Notes under the pieces: model-generated
What the model saw: only the letters and a program-made list of their open reading frames with translations
Told to the model about the DNA's origin: nothing
Databases searched by the model: none
Program-made: the position numbers and the translations under genes
NCBI RefSeq assembly: GCF_022374935.2
Contig: NZ_CP092430.2
Coordinates: forward strand, 4,588,001-4,652,000
DNA length: 64,000 nucleotides
Direction: 5' to 3'
Source: Mycolicibacter virginiensis
GTDB taxonomy: Bacteria > Actinomycetota > Actinomycetes > Mycobacteriales > Mycobacteriaceae
Shown: positions 39,821 through 48,722 of the stretch, in pieces
Numbering within the stretch: position 1 is the first letter of the stretch
How the letters are laid out: each line of letters starts with the position of its first letter

Positions 39821-41707
39821 TCAGGCCTGGCCCGGCGAGCCTTCCCGCCGCTGCTGCGCCAATCCGGCCGCGACCGCCCGCCCCAGTCCGGCCAACAGCG
39901 CACCCTTGAGTCCCGGTCCCGCTTTTGCCGGCCGCGGCTCCGCCCACTCCGCCAACACTGTCAGCTCACCCGCGACGTACTGGTCGCGGCACGCGCCGCG
40001 CTGAATCTTGCCGCTGGTGGTAGTCGGTATCCGCATCGGTTTGAGCAGCACGACGGCCTGTGCGTCGATTCCGTGGTGAGTGCGGATGGCCGCCCGGATG
40101 GCGTCGATCAGATCTTTCGGATCGACCCCGACCGCCTCATGGTGGTGCACCTCCTGCACCACCACCAGGTATTCGGGGGCGTAACGCTCGGTCGGCAACT
40201 GGAACACCGCGCCACGGCTGGGCATCAATGCCGGATGGCATGCCTGCACCGTCAGCTCGATGTCGTTGGGGTAGTGGCTATAGCCACCGATCGTCATCAG
40301 GTCTTTACACCGGCCGGTGACGTACAGTTCGCCGCCGGAGAAGAACCCCAGGTCGCCACTGCGCAGGTAGGGGCCCTCGCCGGTGTCAGCCAGATGCGCC
40401 CCGAAGGCGTGCTCGGTCTCTTCGGGGCGACCCCAGTAGCCCACGCCCACACTCGGTCCGGACACCCATATCTCGCCCACTTCCTCAGGGGCGCGAAGTA
40501 CCCGCGTCTCGGCATCGACGATTCGGACGTCCAGGAGCTCCGACTTCTTACCGCAGCCCACCAGCGGCAGTGCAGTCTCCGGCTTGGCAACGTCGGCTGC
40601 TACCTCGACGACTCGATCCTCGGTGAGCGCGGTCCGGTCGAAGTGGCGGACCACCGGCAACGCCGACTCGGACATACCCGTCACGCCCAGGGTCGCCTCG
40701 GCCAGCCCATAGGCCGGAATGAAGGCCTCCGGCCGGAAGCCGGCGGGCGCGAATGCGTCGGCAAAAGACTGCAGAGTCTCAGAACTGATCGGCCCGGCGC
40801 CGACCACGGCGATCGACAAGCTCGACAGGTCCAGGGCGGCGCGCTGCTCTGCTGTGCTGCGTTTGACACAGGCCTCGTAGGCGAAGTTGGGTGCGGCGGT
40901 GATGGTCGCCTGGTAGCGCGAGATCGCCTGCATCCACCGGAGCGGGCGCATCAGGAAGGCGCTCGGCGACATCAGCACGGTGGTGCGGCCGCCATAAATG
41001 GTGCCGAGGATGCCCCCCACGAAACCCATGTCGTGATACTGCGGCAACCAAGACACCCCGCTGATCGGGCTGTTCATCACTGGCGCATCATCCGGCGGAT
41101 TCAGCGCCCACCTCATAATCTCCAGGTTGCTGAGGTAGTTGCGGTGAGTCAGCACGCAACCCTTCGGCACCCCGGTGGAGCCCGAGGTGTACTGAATCAT
41201 GGCGAGGCTGTCGCCACGGACGCTCTGCGGCTCCCAGTCCGCGCCGTCGCCGGAGACCTCATCCATGGCCAGCCACGTCAGCTTCGGCCCGGAACTGAGG
41301 CCGTCCACCGCAGACTTCATCTTGGCCTGGGTCTTGGCCGTCGCCAGCGCGAAGCCCGCATCCGCTTCGGGCACGACGGTCTCGATCCGCCGGATAGGCC
41401 AGTGCTCGTCGACCGGTATCGCGACAGCGCCGGCGTAGAAACAGCCGAACAGCCCGGCGATGCTGTCCACACCGGGACGGCAGAGCACCAGCACACGCTG
41501 ACCGGCGGCACCGTGAAGCTGCAAGTTCGCCGCGATCGAGCGGGCACGCCGGTCCAGGTCGCGGTAGGTGACCCGGTCCTCTTCAATGTCGCCTTCGGGG
41601 CAGAAGATGAAAGCGGGCGTGTCCTGAAAACGCGCAGCCTGCTGCTGCATCAGGTCCACCAAGGTGTCCAGAGCCAAAGGGGCCAAGGAACTTGTCAGTT
41701 CTGCCAT
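39821..41707 (-). CDS. Fatty acyl-AMP ligase (FAAL)
   Basis: 628 residues from ATG at 41707 (MAELTSSLAPLALDTLVDLM); the open frame beyond it has no family similarity. An adenylate-forming enzyme: AMP-binding motif YTSGSTGVPKG at 173-183, SWLPQYHDMGFVGG at 219-232, AYGLAEATLGV, and C-terminal GRCKDLMTIGGYSHYPNDIE and PTTTSGKIQRGACR. The length and the HYPNDIE motif point to the FAAL class, such as FadD32. These activate fatty acids as acyl-adenylates for transfer to a carrier protein rather than to CoA. No polyketide synthase or carrier-protein gene is adjacent, so the acceptor is unknown. A link with the MbtK-like gene (MbtM is also a FAAL) is speculative. Confidence 0.92.
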   Translation of the reverse strand: MAELTSSLAPLALDTLVDLMQQQAARFQDTPAFIFCPEGDIEEDRVTYRDLDRRARSIAANLQLHGAAGQRVLVLCRPGVDSIAGLFGCFYAGAVAIPVDEHWPIRRIETVVPEADAGFALATAKTQAKMKSAVDGLSSGPKLTWLAMDEVSGDGADWEPQSVRGDSLAMIQYTSGSTGVPKGCVLTHRNYLSNLEIMRWALNPPDDAPVMNSPISGVSWLPQYHDMGFVGGILGTIYGGRTTVLMSPSAFLMRPLRWMQAISRYQATITAAPNFAYEACVKRSTAEQRAALDLSSLSIAVVGAGPISSETLQSFADAFAPAGFRPEAFIPAYGLAEATLGVTGMSESALPVVRHFDRTALTEDRVVEVAADVAKPETALPLVGCGKKSELLDVRIVDAETRVLRAPEEVGEIWVSGPSVGVGYWGRPEETEHAFGAHLADTGEGPYLRSGDLGFFSGGELYVTGRCKDLMTIGGYSHYPNDIELTVQACHPALMPSRGAVFQLPTERYAPEYLVVVQEVHHHEAVGVDPKDLIDAIRAAIRTHHGIDAQAVVLLKPMRIPTTTSGKIQRGACRDQYVAGELTVLAEWAEPRPAKAGPGLKGALLAGLGRAVAAGLAQQRREGSPGQA

Positions 41708-42071
41708 CGTCTGATCTGCCTTCAAAGTACGTCGGTAACGGCCACAGCGTAGCGGGATCGCAAGCGCGGCGGAGCCGGGCGCAGCGGATGCCGCATGGGC
41801 CCGGCCGCCGGACCACCGCCGGCCGGTGCACCGTCTGCCCATCGGGCCTCTCTTGACTATCTGACACCACCTGCCCGTCCGGTACCAGGCCAGGACCATA
41901 TGGAGATTTGCCCGCCTAAGAGCGACTCTGATGGTTACAGCGGCGACTATGCAGCCGCCCGAAGCCGATTGACCTGACATAATGCAGGTTGTCGCTCCAA
42001 GCCGGGCAAACGCCACATCCCAGCCGCCCGGTTGCGGGTGGGGCAAATGAGATTCTGGTGACCGCAGGCCG
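41708..42071. other. Intergenic region upstream of FAAL gene
   Basis: 364 bp between the FAAL start and the stop codon of the Rv3778c-like gene. I see no gene and no clear regulatory motif. Confidence 0.5.
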
Positions 42072-43268
42072 TCAGCCCAGCGACGCCAGCGCCCGAACCA
42101 GCTGGTCGACTTCGGCCATCGTCGAGTAGTGGCCCAACCCGATGGTGACCGCTCCCCCGATGTCGTTGACCCCGATCGCATCCAGCACCCGGGATCCGGC
42201 ATTGGCGATCGCCAGCACACCGTTGTCGGCCAACCGCTGCACCACTCGCTCGGCCGGCACCTTCTGTACTGCGAAGCTGACCACCGGGATGCGCGCCTCG
42301 GGCTGGCCGATCAGCATCACCAGCGGCAGTGACCGCAAAGAACTAAGTAGGTACTCGAAGAGCCGATTCAGATACGCCGCGACGGACTGCATCGATACCG
42401 CCAGCCGCTCGCGGCGGCTACCCCGTGCCGACTCGTCCAGAGAAGCCAGATACTCGACACTGGCCACCAGCCCAGCGAGCAGACCGAACTGGTGCAGGCC
42501 GACTTCCAATCGGGCCGGGCCCACGGCGTGCGGGTCCAGCGATACCGACCCGAACGTGTCGATCAGCGCCGGGTCACGAAAGACCAGCGCGCCCACCGGC
42601 GGCCCACCCCAGGAGGCCGCGTTGACGGCCACCACGTCCGCCTCGACCTCGTTGATGTCGAGTAGCCGGTACGGCGCCGCGGCCGAGTGGTCGACTACGG
42701 CGACGCCGCCCACGTCGTGGACCAGCTTGGTGACCGGCCGAAGGTCAGTGACGGTGCCCAGCACCCCCGACCCCGAGGTGAGTGCCACCAGCCGGGTGGA
42801 CGGGGTGATCAGGTTCTCCCACTGCCAGCTGGGCAGCTCCCCGGTCTCGATGTCGACCTCAGCCCATTTGAGCTTGGCGCCATAGCGGTTGGCGGCCCGC
42901 ACCCAGGGGGCGATGTTGGCCTCATCGTCGAGACGGGTGACCACTGTCTCGTAGCCAAGGCTCACCCGCGACGACGCGGCATCGGCCAAAGCGCTCAACA
43001 ACACGGCGCGATCCGGACCCAGCACCACCGCGGCGGGATCGGCGCCCACCAGATCCGCCACCGCCTGGCGGGCCGCGACCAACACCGCGGCACTGCGGCG
43101 GGCCGCCGGGTGCGGACCGACCGCCTTCGCCAACGATCCCCGGAATGCGGTCGACACGGTGGTGGCCACCGAGTCCGGAATCAACATGCCCGACGGCGAA
43201 TCGAAATGAACCCATCCGTCACCGAGCGTCGGGTGCAATCCACGCACGCGAGCGACGTCATAGGCCAT
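42072..43268 (-). CDS. Class V aminotransferase-like protein, Rv3778c-like
   Basis: 398 residues from ATG at 43268 ([20 protein letters not shown]), as I recall for the M. tuberculosis protein. The PLP fold type I scaffold is clear: HFDSPSG at the N-terminus, [14 protein letters not shown], and [21 protein letters not shown] containing Asp193, which should face the pyridine nitrogen. Where cysteine desulfurases have SxHKxxGPxG the sequence is [15 protein letters not shown], so the Schiff-base lysine is absent. The C-terminal cysteine loop is also missing ([12 protein letters not shown]). Desulfurase activity is therefore unlikely. It is divergent from the Rv3779-like operon, with 106 bp between. 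Confidence 0.9.
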   Translation of the reverse strand: MAYDVARVRGLHPTLGDGWVHFDSPSGMLIPDSVATTVSTAFRGSLAKAVGPHPAARRSAAVLVAARQAVADLVGADPAAVVLGPDRAVLLSALADAASSRVSLGYETVVTRLDDEANIAPWVRAANRYGAKLKWAEVDIETGELPSWQWENLITPSTRLVALTSGSGVLGTVTDLRPVTKLVHDVGGVAVVDHSAAAPYRLLDINEVEADVVAVNAASWGGPPVGALVFRDPALIDTFGSVSLDPHAVGPARLEVGLHQFGLLAGLVASVEYLASLDESARGSRRERLAVSMQSVAAYLNRLFEYLLSSLRSLPLVMLIGQPEARIPVVSFAVQKVPAERVVQRLADNGVLAIANAGSRVLDAIGVNDIGGAVTIGLGHYSTMAEVDQLVRALASLG

Positions 43269-43374
43269 GCCAGCCACCTTAAAACTTCTCAAGATCGATC
43301 GGTGAACGTCTCGGATAACGAGATAGCTCCCCCGCAATACGGAGCCAGGTCACCTTGGCAGACATACTAGTGCA

Positions 43375-45327
43375 GTGCTTCTGGGCTTCGGACTGGTCAC
43401 CGCGCTTTTGCTGCTGGTACTTCCCGGCGCGCTCGTAGCGGCCGGCGCCGGCCTGAACTGGCCGTTAGCCGTGGCGGTCGGACCGGCGCTTACCTACGGA
43501 GTCGTAGGCCTGGCCATCGTCCCTTTCGGCGCCATCGGAATCCCTTGGAACGCAACCACGGCAGCGGCCGCACTGGTGGTGGCCGGCGCGGCGGTGTACG
43601 GCTTGGCGAGGGGAATGCGGTCTTTGCTGACGCGCCGTCCCGGCATCCACGTGGCGGCCCCCTCGCCGGCACTGTGGCCGATACTCACGGTGGCCGCCGG
43701 AACGCTGCTGGGCCTATTGCTGATCGGCTGGGCCGCGGTGCGGGGAATCCCGGACTGGCAGAGCATTCCCAGCACCTGGGACGCGGTGTGGCACGCCAAC
43801 ACCGTCCGATTCATCCTCGACACCGGCCAGGCCTCACCGACTCATATGGGCGAGCTGCGCAATGTCGAAACCCACGCCGCGTTGTATTACCCGTCGGCGT
43901 TTCACGCACTGACCGCGGTGCTGTGCCAACTGACCGGCGCCGCACCCACCACCGGCTACACCCTGGCCGGCCTGGCCGCCTCGGTGTGGCTGTTTCCGGT
44001 CAGCGCAGCGCTGCTCACCTGGAATCTGCTGCAGCGGGTGACGAGCACCGCCGTGACGGCGGTGTCAGCGGGCGGCGCGGCCGCGCTCTCGGCGTCCTTC
44101 ACCGCGCTGCCCTACGTCGAGTTCGGCACCGCCGCCATGCCCAATCTGGTGGCTTATGGGCTGGTGGCGCCGGCGTTCGCGCTGATCACCGCCGTGCGCA
44201 CCCTGCGGGACCGGATCGGCGTGGCGGTGCTGGCGCTGCTGGGGGTGTTCTCGGTCCACCTGACCGGAGGCGTGGTCACGGTCCTGCTGCTGGCGGCCTG
44301 GTGGCTGTGTCCCTCCGACGGCGCGCTGTGGAACCCGCTGCGCGGAAAGCGGCGGGACACCCTCGCCCTGGCCGGGGTCCTGATCCCGACCGGGCTGCTG
44401 CTGCTGCCGCAACTGCTGAGCGTGCGCAAACAAGCCGAGATCATCGCCGGGCACGCGTTTCTGACCCACGAGGGTCGCAAGTCGGGTTTGCGCGACGCGC
44501 TACTGATGCACACCCGCCACCTCAACGACTTTCCGATCCAATATGCGCTGGTGGCCCTGGCTGTGATCGGGGCGGCGCTGCTGGTGGCCCGCAAGGTGTG
44601 GTGGCCGTTGGCGCTGTGGGCGGTGCTGGTGGTGGGAGTGGTGCAGTCCTCGGCTCCACTCGGCGGCCCGGTCGGCGCCGTGGTGGGCACCTTCACTGAT
44701 CTGTTCTACAGCGACCCGCGCCGAATCATGGCGGCGATGACATTGCTGTTAGTCCCGATGGCCGGGGTGGGTCTGGCGGCGCTGGCCCGGGTCATGTCCA
44801 AGCCGGTGGGCGCGCGGGCGCGGCCGGTACTGACCGGGTTGCTGCTGGTGGCGGCGACGGTCGGGCTGGCCTGGCATTACCTGCCGCGGCACGCGTTCTT
44901 GTTCGGCGATAAGTACGACTCGGTGATGATCGATGCCCGCGACCTGCAGGCGTACGCCTACCTGGCCGACCTGCCCGGGGCCCACGACACCGTGATCGGC
45001 AATGCCAACGTCGACGGCAGCGCCTGGATGTACGCGGTCGCCGACCTGCACCCGCTGTGGACGCACTACGACTACCCTCAGCAGCAAGGCCCCGGCCCGG
45101 AGCGGTTCATCTTCTGGGCCTTCGCCGACGACGCAGACACCGATCCTCGGGTGGCGACCGCCGTGCACGACCTGAATATCCGTTACGTGCTGATCAGCAG
45201 CCCGACGGTCCGCGGGTTCTCACTACCCGACGGGCTAGTGTCACTGGAGAAATCGCGGTCGTGGGCCAAGATCTACGACAATGGCGGGGCCAGCATCTAC
45301 GAATGGCAAGGAGACAGAGCGCGGTGA
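43375..45327 (+). CDS. Polytopic membrane protein, Rv3779-like
   Basis: 650 residues from GTG at 43375. At least ten hydrophobic segments alternate with short loops (LVTALLLLVLPGALVAAGAG, LTVAAGTLLGLLLIGW, and others). A periplasmic-type stretch follows IPSTWDAVWHANTVRFILDT. The C-terminal soluble domain from about residue 510 includes GNANVDGSAWMYAVADLHPL. Rv3779 has been reported to affect polyprenyl-phosphomannose and mannolipid formation, and the architecture suits a GT-C glycosyltransferase; no catalytic residue is assigned here. The stop codon overlaps the bpa start (GTGA at 45324-45327). First gene of the operon with bpa, wzt, glfT1 and wzm. Confidence 0.9.
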   Translation: MLLGFGLVTALLLLVLPGALVAAGAGLNWPLAVAVGPALTYGVVGLAIVPFGAIGIPWNATTAAAALVVAGAAVYGLARGMRSLLTRRPGIHVAAPSPALWPILTVAAGTLLGLLLIGWAAVRGIPDWQSIPSTWDAVWHANTVRFILDTGQASPTHMGELRNVETHAALYYPSAFHALTAVLCQLTGAAPTTGYTLAGLAASVWLFPVSAALLTWNLLQRVTSTAVTAVSAGGAAALSASFTALPYVEFGTAAMPNLVAYGLVAPAFALITAVRTLRDRIGVAVLALLGVFSVHLTGGVVTVLLLAAWWLCPSDGALWNPLRGKRRDTLALAGVLIPTGLLLLPQLLSVRKQAEIIAGHAFLTHEGRKSGLRDALLMHTRHLNDFPIQYALVALAVIGAALLVARKVWWPLALWAVLVVGVVQSSAPLGGPVGAVVGTFTDLFYSDPRRIMAAMTLLLVPMAGVGLAALARVMSKPVGARARPVLTGLLLVAATVGLAWHYLPRHAFLFGDKYDSVMIDARDLQAYAYLADLPGAHDTVIGNANVDGSAWMYAVADLHPLWTHYDYPQQQGPGPERFIFWAFADDADTDPRVATAVHDLNIRYVLISSPTVRGFSLPDGLVSLEKSRSWAKIYDNGGASIYEWQGDRAR

Positions 45328-45893
45328 TCACCAGCGGCGCAGACGACATGGACAGCGCAGATGGCGTCGAGATCATCAGCGGCGCCGACCCGCGACTGTT
45401 GGCGGCTGGACTCAACAGCTCCGCTGACACCGCTGATGATGACGAGGCGTCGCTGACCGACCTGATCGAGCAGCCCGCCAAGGTCATGCGGATCGGCACC
45501 ATGATCAAGCAGCTGCTCGAAGAAGTCCGCGCGGCGCCCCTGGATGATGCGAGCCGGCTTCGCCTGCGCGAGATCCACTCCGCCAGCATTCGCGAGCTCG
45601 AGGACGGCTTGGCTCCGGAACTGCGCGAGGAGCTGGACCGGCTGACGCTGCCGCTGCGCGAGGACGCCACACCATCGGACGCCGAACTGCGAATCGCCCA
45701 AGCCCAGCTGGTCGGCTGGCTGGAGGGCCTGTTCCACGGCATCCAGACCGCGTTGTTCGCCCAGCAGATGGCTGCCCGGGCGCAGCTGGAGCAGATGCGC
45801 CACGGCGCCCTGCCCCCCGGCGCCGGCCCGGGTGCCGGGGCAGGCGGGCCCGGAAGCCACAGCCAGAGCCACGGCTCCGGCCAGTACCTGTAA
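45324..45893 (+). CDS. bpa: Bacterial proteasome activator Bpa/PafE
   Basis: 189 residues from GTG at 45324, with AAGGAG at 45308-45313; longer frames upstream lie inside Rv3779. An acidic N-terminus is followed by a helical core (LIEQPAKVMRIGTMIKQLLE, ELREELDRLTLPLRED, AQAQLVGWLEGLFHGIQTAL, QQMAARAQLEQM). A Gly/Pro/Ser-rich tail ends in GQYL (186-189). That C-terminal motif is the one by which Bpa rings dock on the 20S proteasome and open its gate without ATP. It is translationally coupled to Rv3779, and wzt begins 19 bases later. Co-transcription with galactan-export genes is conserved in M. tuberculosis. Confidence 0.93.
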   Translation: MITSGADDMDSADGVEIISGADPRLLAAGLNSSADTADDDEASLTDLIEQPAKVMRIGTMIKQLLEEVRAAPLDDASRLRLREIHSASIRELEDGLAPELREELDRLTLPLREDATPSDAELRIAQAQLVGWLEGLFHGIQTALFAQQMAARAQLEQMRHGALPPGAGPGAGAGGPGSHSQSHGSGQYL

Positions 45894-45912
45894 GTCAGCA
45901 AGCGGAATTGCC

Positions 45913-46722
45913 GTGCCTGACAACGATCCTCGTATCGAAACCCATGACGCCTGGGTCGAGTTCCCTATCTTCGACGCCAAGTCACGGTCGCTGAAGAAGG
46001 CGTTCCTCGGCAAGGCCGGCGGGGCGATCGGACGCAACAACTCCAATGTGGTGGTGGTCGAGGCGCTGCGCGACATCACCATGTCACTGTCGCTGGGCGA
46101 TCGGGTGGGTCTGGTCGGCCACAACGGCGCGGGTAAATCCACTCTGCTGCGGCTGCTTTCGGGGATCTACGAGCCCACGCGCGGGTCCGCATCGGTGGTT
46201 GGGCGGGTGGCGCCGGTGTTCGATCTAGGCGTGGGCATGGACCCGGAGATCTCCGGCTACGAGAACATCATCATCCGCGGTCTGTTCCTCGGACAGACCC
46301 GCAAGCAGATGGCCGCCAAAGTCGACGAAATCGCCGAATTCACCGAGCTGGGCGACTATCTGGCAATGCCACTGCGCACCTACTCCACCGGTATGCGGGT
46401 GCGGTTGGCGATGGGCGTGGTCACCAGCATCGATCCGGAGATCCTGTTGCTCGACGAGGGCATTGGCGCCGTGGACGCCGAGTTTTTGAAAAAGGCCCAG
46501 ACCCGGTTGCAGAAGCTGGTGGAGCGGTCCGGAATCCTGGTGTTCGCCAGCCATTCCAACGAATTCCTGGCCCGCCTGTGCAAGACCGCGATGTGGATCG
46601 ACCACGGCACCATCCGAATGACCGGGGGAATCGAGGAAGTGGTCGGCGCTTACGAAGGCCCCGATGCGGCCCGGCACGTGCGCGAGGTGCTTGCCGAGAC
46701 GCAGGCCAGGGACCAGGCGTGA
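45913..46722 (+). CDS. wzt: Galactan exporter ATP-binding subunit Wzt
   Basis: 269 residues from GTG at 45913. ABC ATPase of the O-antigen/teichoic acid exporter type. Walker A is GHNGAGKS (69-76), signature YSTGM (157-161), Walker B ILLLDE (177-182), and the H-loop histidine 214 lies in FASHS. The region FDLGVGMDPEISGYENIIIR is typical of Wzt/RfbE. With Wzm it exports polyprenyl-diphosphate-linked galactan across the plasma membrane for arabinogalactan assembly (Rv3781 homologue). It has no C-terminal carbohydrate-binding domain. Its stop codon overlaps the glfT1 start (GTGA). Confidence 0.95.
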   Translation: MPDNDPRIETHDAWVEFPIFDAKSRSLKKAFLGKAGGAIGRNNSNVVVVEALRDITMSLSLGDRVGLVGHNGAGKSTLLRLLSGIYEPTRGSASVVGRVAPVFDLGVGMDPEISGYENIIIRGLFLGQTRKQMAAKVDEIAEFTELGDYLAMPLRTYSTGMRVRLAMGVVTSIDPEILLLDEGIGAVDAEFLKKAQTRLQKLVERSGILVFASHSNEFLARLCKTAMWIDHGTIRMTGGIEEVVGAYEGPDAARHVREVLAETQARDQA

Positions 46723-47630
46723 ACGAAACCATCTACGCCGTCGTTGTCACGCACCGGCGGCCGCAGCAGCTGGCCGAGTCACTGGCGGCGCTGACAGGCC
46801 AGACCCGGGCACCTGACCACGTTATCGTTGTGGACAACGATAACGACCCCGCGGTGGCCGAGCTGGTGGCTGGGCAATCAGTGCCGTGCACGTACCTCGG
46901 TTCGCGGCGAAACCTCGGTGGCGCAGGCGGTTTCGCGCTGGGCATTCTGCACGCCCTGGCCGCCGGCGCGGACTGGGTGTGGCTGGCCGACGACGACGGC
47001 CGTCCGGCCGACGACGGGGTACTGTCGGCGCTGCTGGCCTGCGCGGCCAAGCATCGCCTGGCCGAGGTGTCGCCGATGGTGTGCAACATCGACGACCCGT
47101 CCCGGCTGGCCTTCCCGCTCCGGCGCGGGCTGGTGTGGCGACGTCAAGTCGGCGAATTACGCACTGGCGCAGCGGATGACGACCTGCTGCCGGGGATCGC
47201 GTCGTTGTTCAACGGGGCGCTGTTCACCGCGGATGCCCTGGACGCGGTCGGCGTGCCCGACCTGCGGTTGTTCATGCGCGGCGACGAGGTGGAGGTACAC
47301 CGCCGGCTGGTGCGGTCGGGATTGGCGTTCGGAACGTGCCTGAACGCGGCATACCTGCACCCGTGCGGTTCGGCGGAGTTCAAACCGATCCTGGGTGGTC
47401 GAATGCACGCCCAGTATCCAGACAGCGCCGCCAAACGCTTCTATACCTACCGCAATCGCGGCTATCTGATGGCTCAGCCGGGAATGCGCCGGTTGTTGGT
47501 CCAGGAATGGCTGCGGTTCGGCTGGTTCTTCCTGGTGTCACGCCGCGACCCGGCCGGCCTGATCCAGTGGGCCCGGCTGCGCCGACAGGGACGCCGCGAA
47601 CAGTTCGCCAAACCGGAGGAGCAGCAATGA
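46719..47630 (+). CDS. glfT1: Galactofuranosyltransferase GlfT1
   Basis: 303 residues from GTG at 46719. GT2-family GT-A fold. The N-terminus YAVVVTHRRPQQLAESLAAL and VIVVDNDND lead to GSRRNLGGAGGFALG. The metal-binding DDD at 91-93 lies in WVWLADDDGRPADDGV, and the acidic segment GDEVEVHRR (188-196) probably supplies the catalytic base. It transfers the first galactofuranose residues from UDP-Galf to the decaprenyl-linked Rha-GlcNAc acceptor (Rv3782 homologue). It sits between the two exporter subunits with 4-base overlaps on both sides, linking synthesis and export. Confidence 0.95.
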   Translation: MNETIYAVVVTHRRPQQLAESLAALTGQTRAPDHVIVVDNDNDPAVAELVAGQSVPCTYLGSRRNLGGAGGFALGILHALAAGADWVWLADDDGRPADDGVLSALLACAAKHRLAEVSPMVCNIDDPSRLAFPLRRGLVWRRQVGELRTGAADDDLLPGIASLFNGALFTADALDAVGVPDLRLFMRGDEVEVHRRLVRSGLAFGTCLNAAYLHPCGSAEFKPILGGRMHAQYPDSAAKRFYTYRNRGYLMAQPGMRRLLVQEWLRFGWFFLVSRRDPAGLIQWARLRRQGRREQFAKPEEQQ

Positions 47631-48457
47631 GCTTCGACGACGTTGCCGCGCAGTCCAAGACGTTTGCGCGGGCGCGGGCCGATCTGGTGGACGGGTTCGG
47701 CCGCCGCGAGTTGTGGCTGCACCTGGGCTGGCAAGACATCAAACAGCGTTACCGGCGCAGCGTGCTCGGCCCGTTCTGGATCACCATCGGCACCGCCACC
47801 ACCGCGGTGGCGATGGGTGGCCTGTACTCCAAGCTGTTCCACCTCGACCTGGCGGTACACCTGCCGTACGTGACGCTCGGGCTGATCGTGTGGAACCTTT
47901 TGAACGCCGCCATCCTGGAGGGCGCCGACGTGTTCGTCGCCAACGAGGGGCTGATCAAGCAGCTGCCTACGCCGTTGAGCGTGCACGTCTACCGGCTGGT
48001 GTGGCGCCAGATGATCCTGTTCGCGCACAACATCATCATCTATGTACCGATCGCGTTGATCTTCCCGAAACCCTGGTCGTGGGCGGATCTTTCGGTGATC
48101 CCGGCACTGCTCCTGATCGCACTGAACTGCGTTTGGGTGTCGCTGTGCTTCGGGATTCTGGCCACCCGCTACCGCGACATCGCCCCGCTGCTGTTCTCGG
48201 TGGTGCAGCTGCTGTTCTTGATGACGCCGATCATCTGGAACTACGACACCCTGCGTGCTCAAGGAGCGTCACGCTGGACGGCGGTGGTGGAGTTCAACCC
48301 GCTGATGCACTACCTGGACATCGTGCGGGCCCCACTGCTTGGAGCGCACCAAGAACTGCGGCACTGGGCGGTGGTGCTGGTGTTGACGGTGGTCGGCTGG
48401 GTGGTGGCCGCGTTGGTGTTGCGCCAGTACCGGGCGCGGGTCGCGTACTGGGTATAG
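47627..48457 (+). CDS. wzm: Galactan exporter membrane subunit Wzm
   Basis: 276 residues from ATG at 47627 (MSFDDVAAQSKTF), with GGAGGAG upstream. ABC-2 type permease. A soluble N-terminus includes LHLGWQDIKQRYRRSVLGPF, followed by about six transmembrane segments, among them VTLGLIVWNLLNAAILEGAD, MILFAHNIIIYVPIALIF and LLFSVVQLLFLMTPIIWNYD. Rv3783 homologue and partner of Wzt. Last gene of the operon. In M. tuberculosis the next genes are Rv3784 onward; here PGRS-like genes follow instead. Confidence 0.95.
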   Translation: MSFDDVAAQSKTFARARADLVDGFGRRELWLHLGWQDIKQRYRRSVLGPFWITIGTATTAVAMGGLYSKLFHLDLAVHLPYVTLGLIVWNLLNAAILEGADVFVANEGLIKQLPTPLSVHVYRLVWRQMILFAHNIIIYVPIALIFPKPWSWADLSVIPALLLIALNCVWVSLCFGILATRYRDIAPLLFSVVQLLFLMTPIIWNYDTLRAQGASRWTAVVEFNPLMHYLDIVRAPLLGAHQELRHWAVVLVLTVVGWVVAALVLRQYRARVAYWV

Positions 48458-48662
48458 CCGGTTCGTTGCGCCGGCTGAGTTGGCTCAGATTGGCCAGAGC
48501 GGGCCACATCGGTCACTTGCGTATCGTTGGAGGACTAGGCAGACGTTGCCAAATCGGATAGCGCCGACGATATCCGATTCAGCAACACCCACATGGTCCT
48601 CCGCCGGTGCTGAAGCGATGTGTGTGGCTAAGCCGGGGGAACAGACCGCACCGCGGTAAACG

Positions 48663-48712
48663 GAAGAACCCCGACCCTGTGCCGCCAGAGGCGACCAGAG
48701 CCGGGGCCCTTC
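48663..48712 (-). terminator. Possible terminator between wzm and a convergent PGRS-like gene
   Basis: On the minus strand GAAGGGCCCCG pairs with CGGGGTTCTTC over 11 bp including two G-U pairs, around a 28-base loop, just past the stop codon at 48723. It could serve the convergent genes from one or both sides. The rest of 48458-48722 shows nothing else. Confidence 0.45.
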
Positions 48713-48722
48713 TTGCCTGGAG

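Noticed and set aside
39571..39903. A 110-codon minus-strand frame at the 3' end of the FAAL gene
   Set aside because: It overlaps the FAAL coding region in another frame and lacks a start signal and family similarity.
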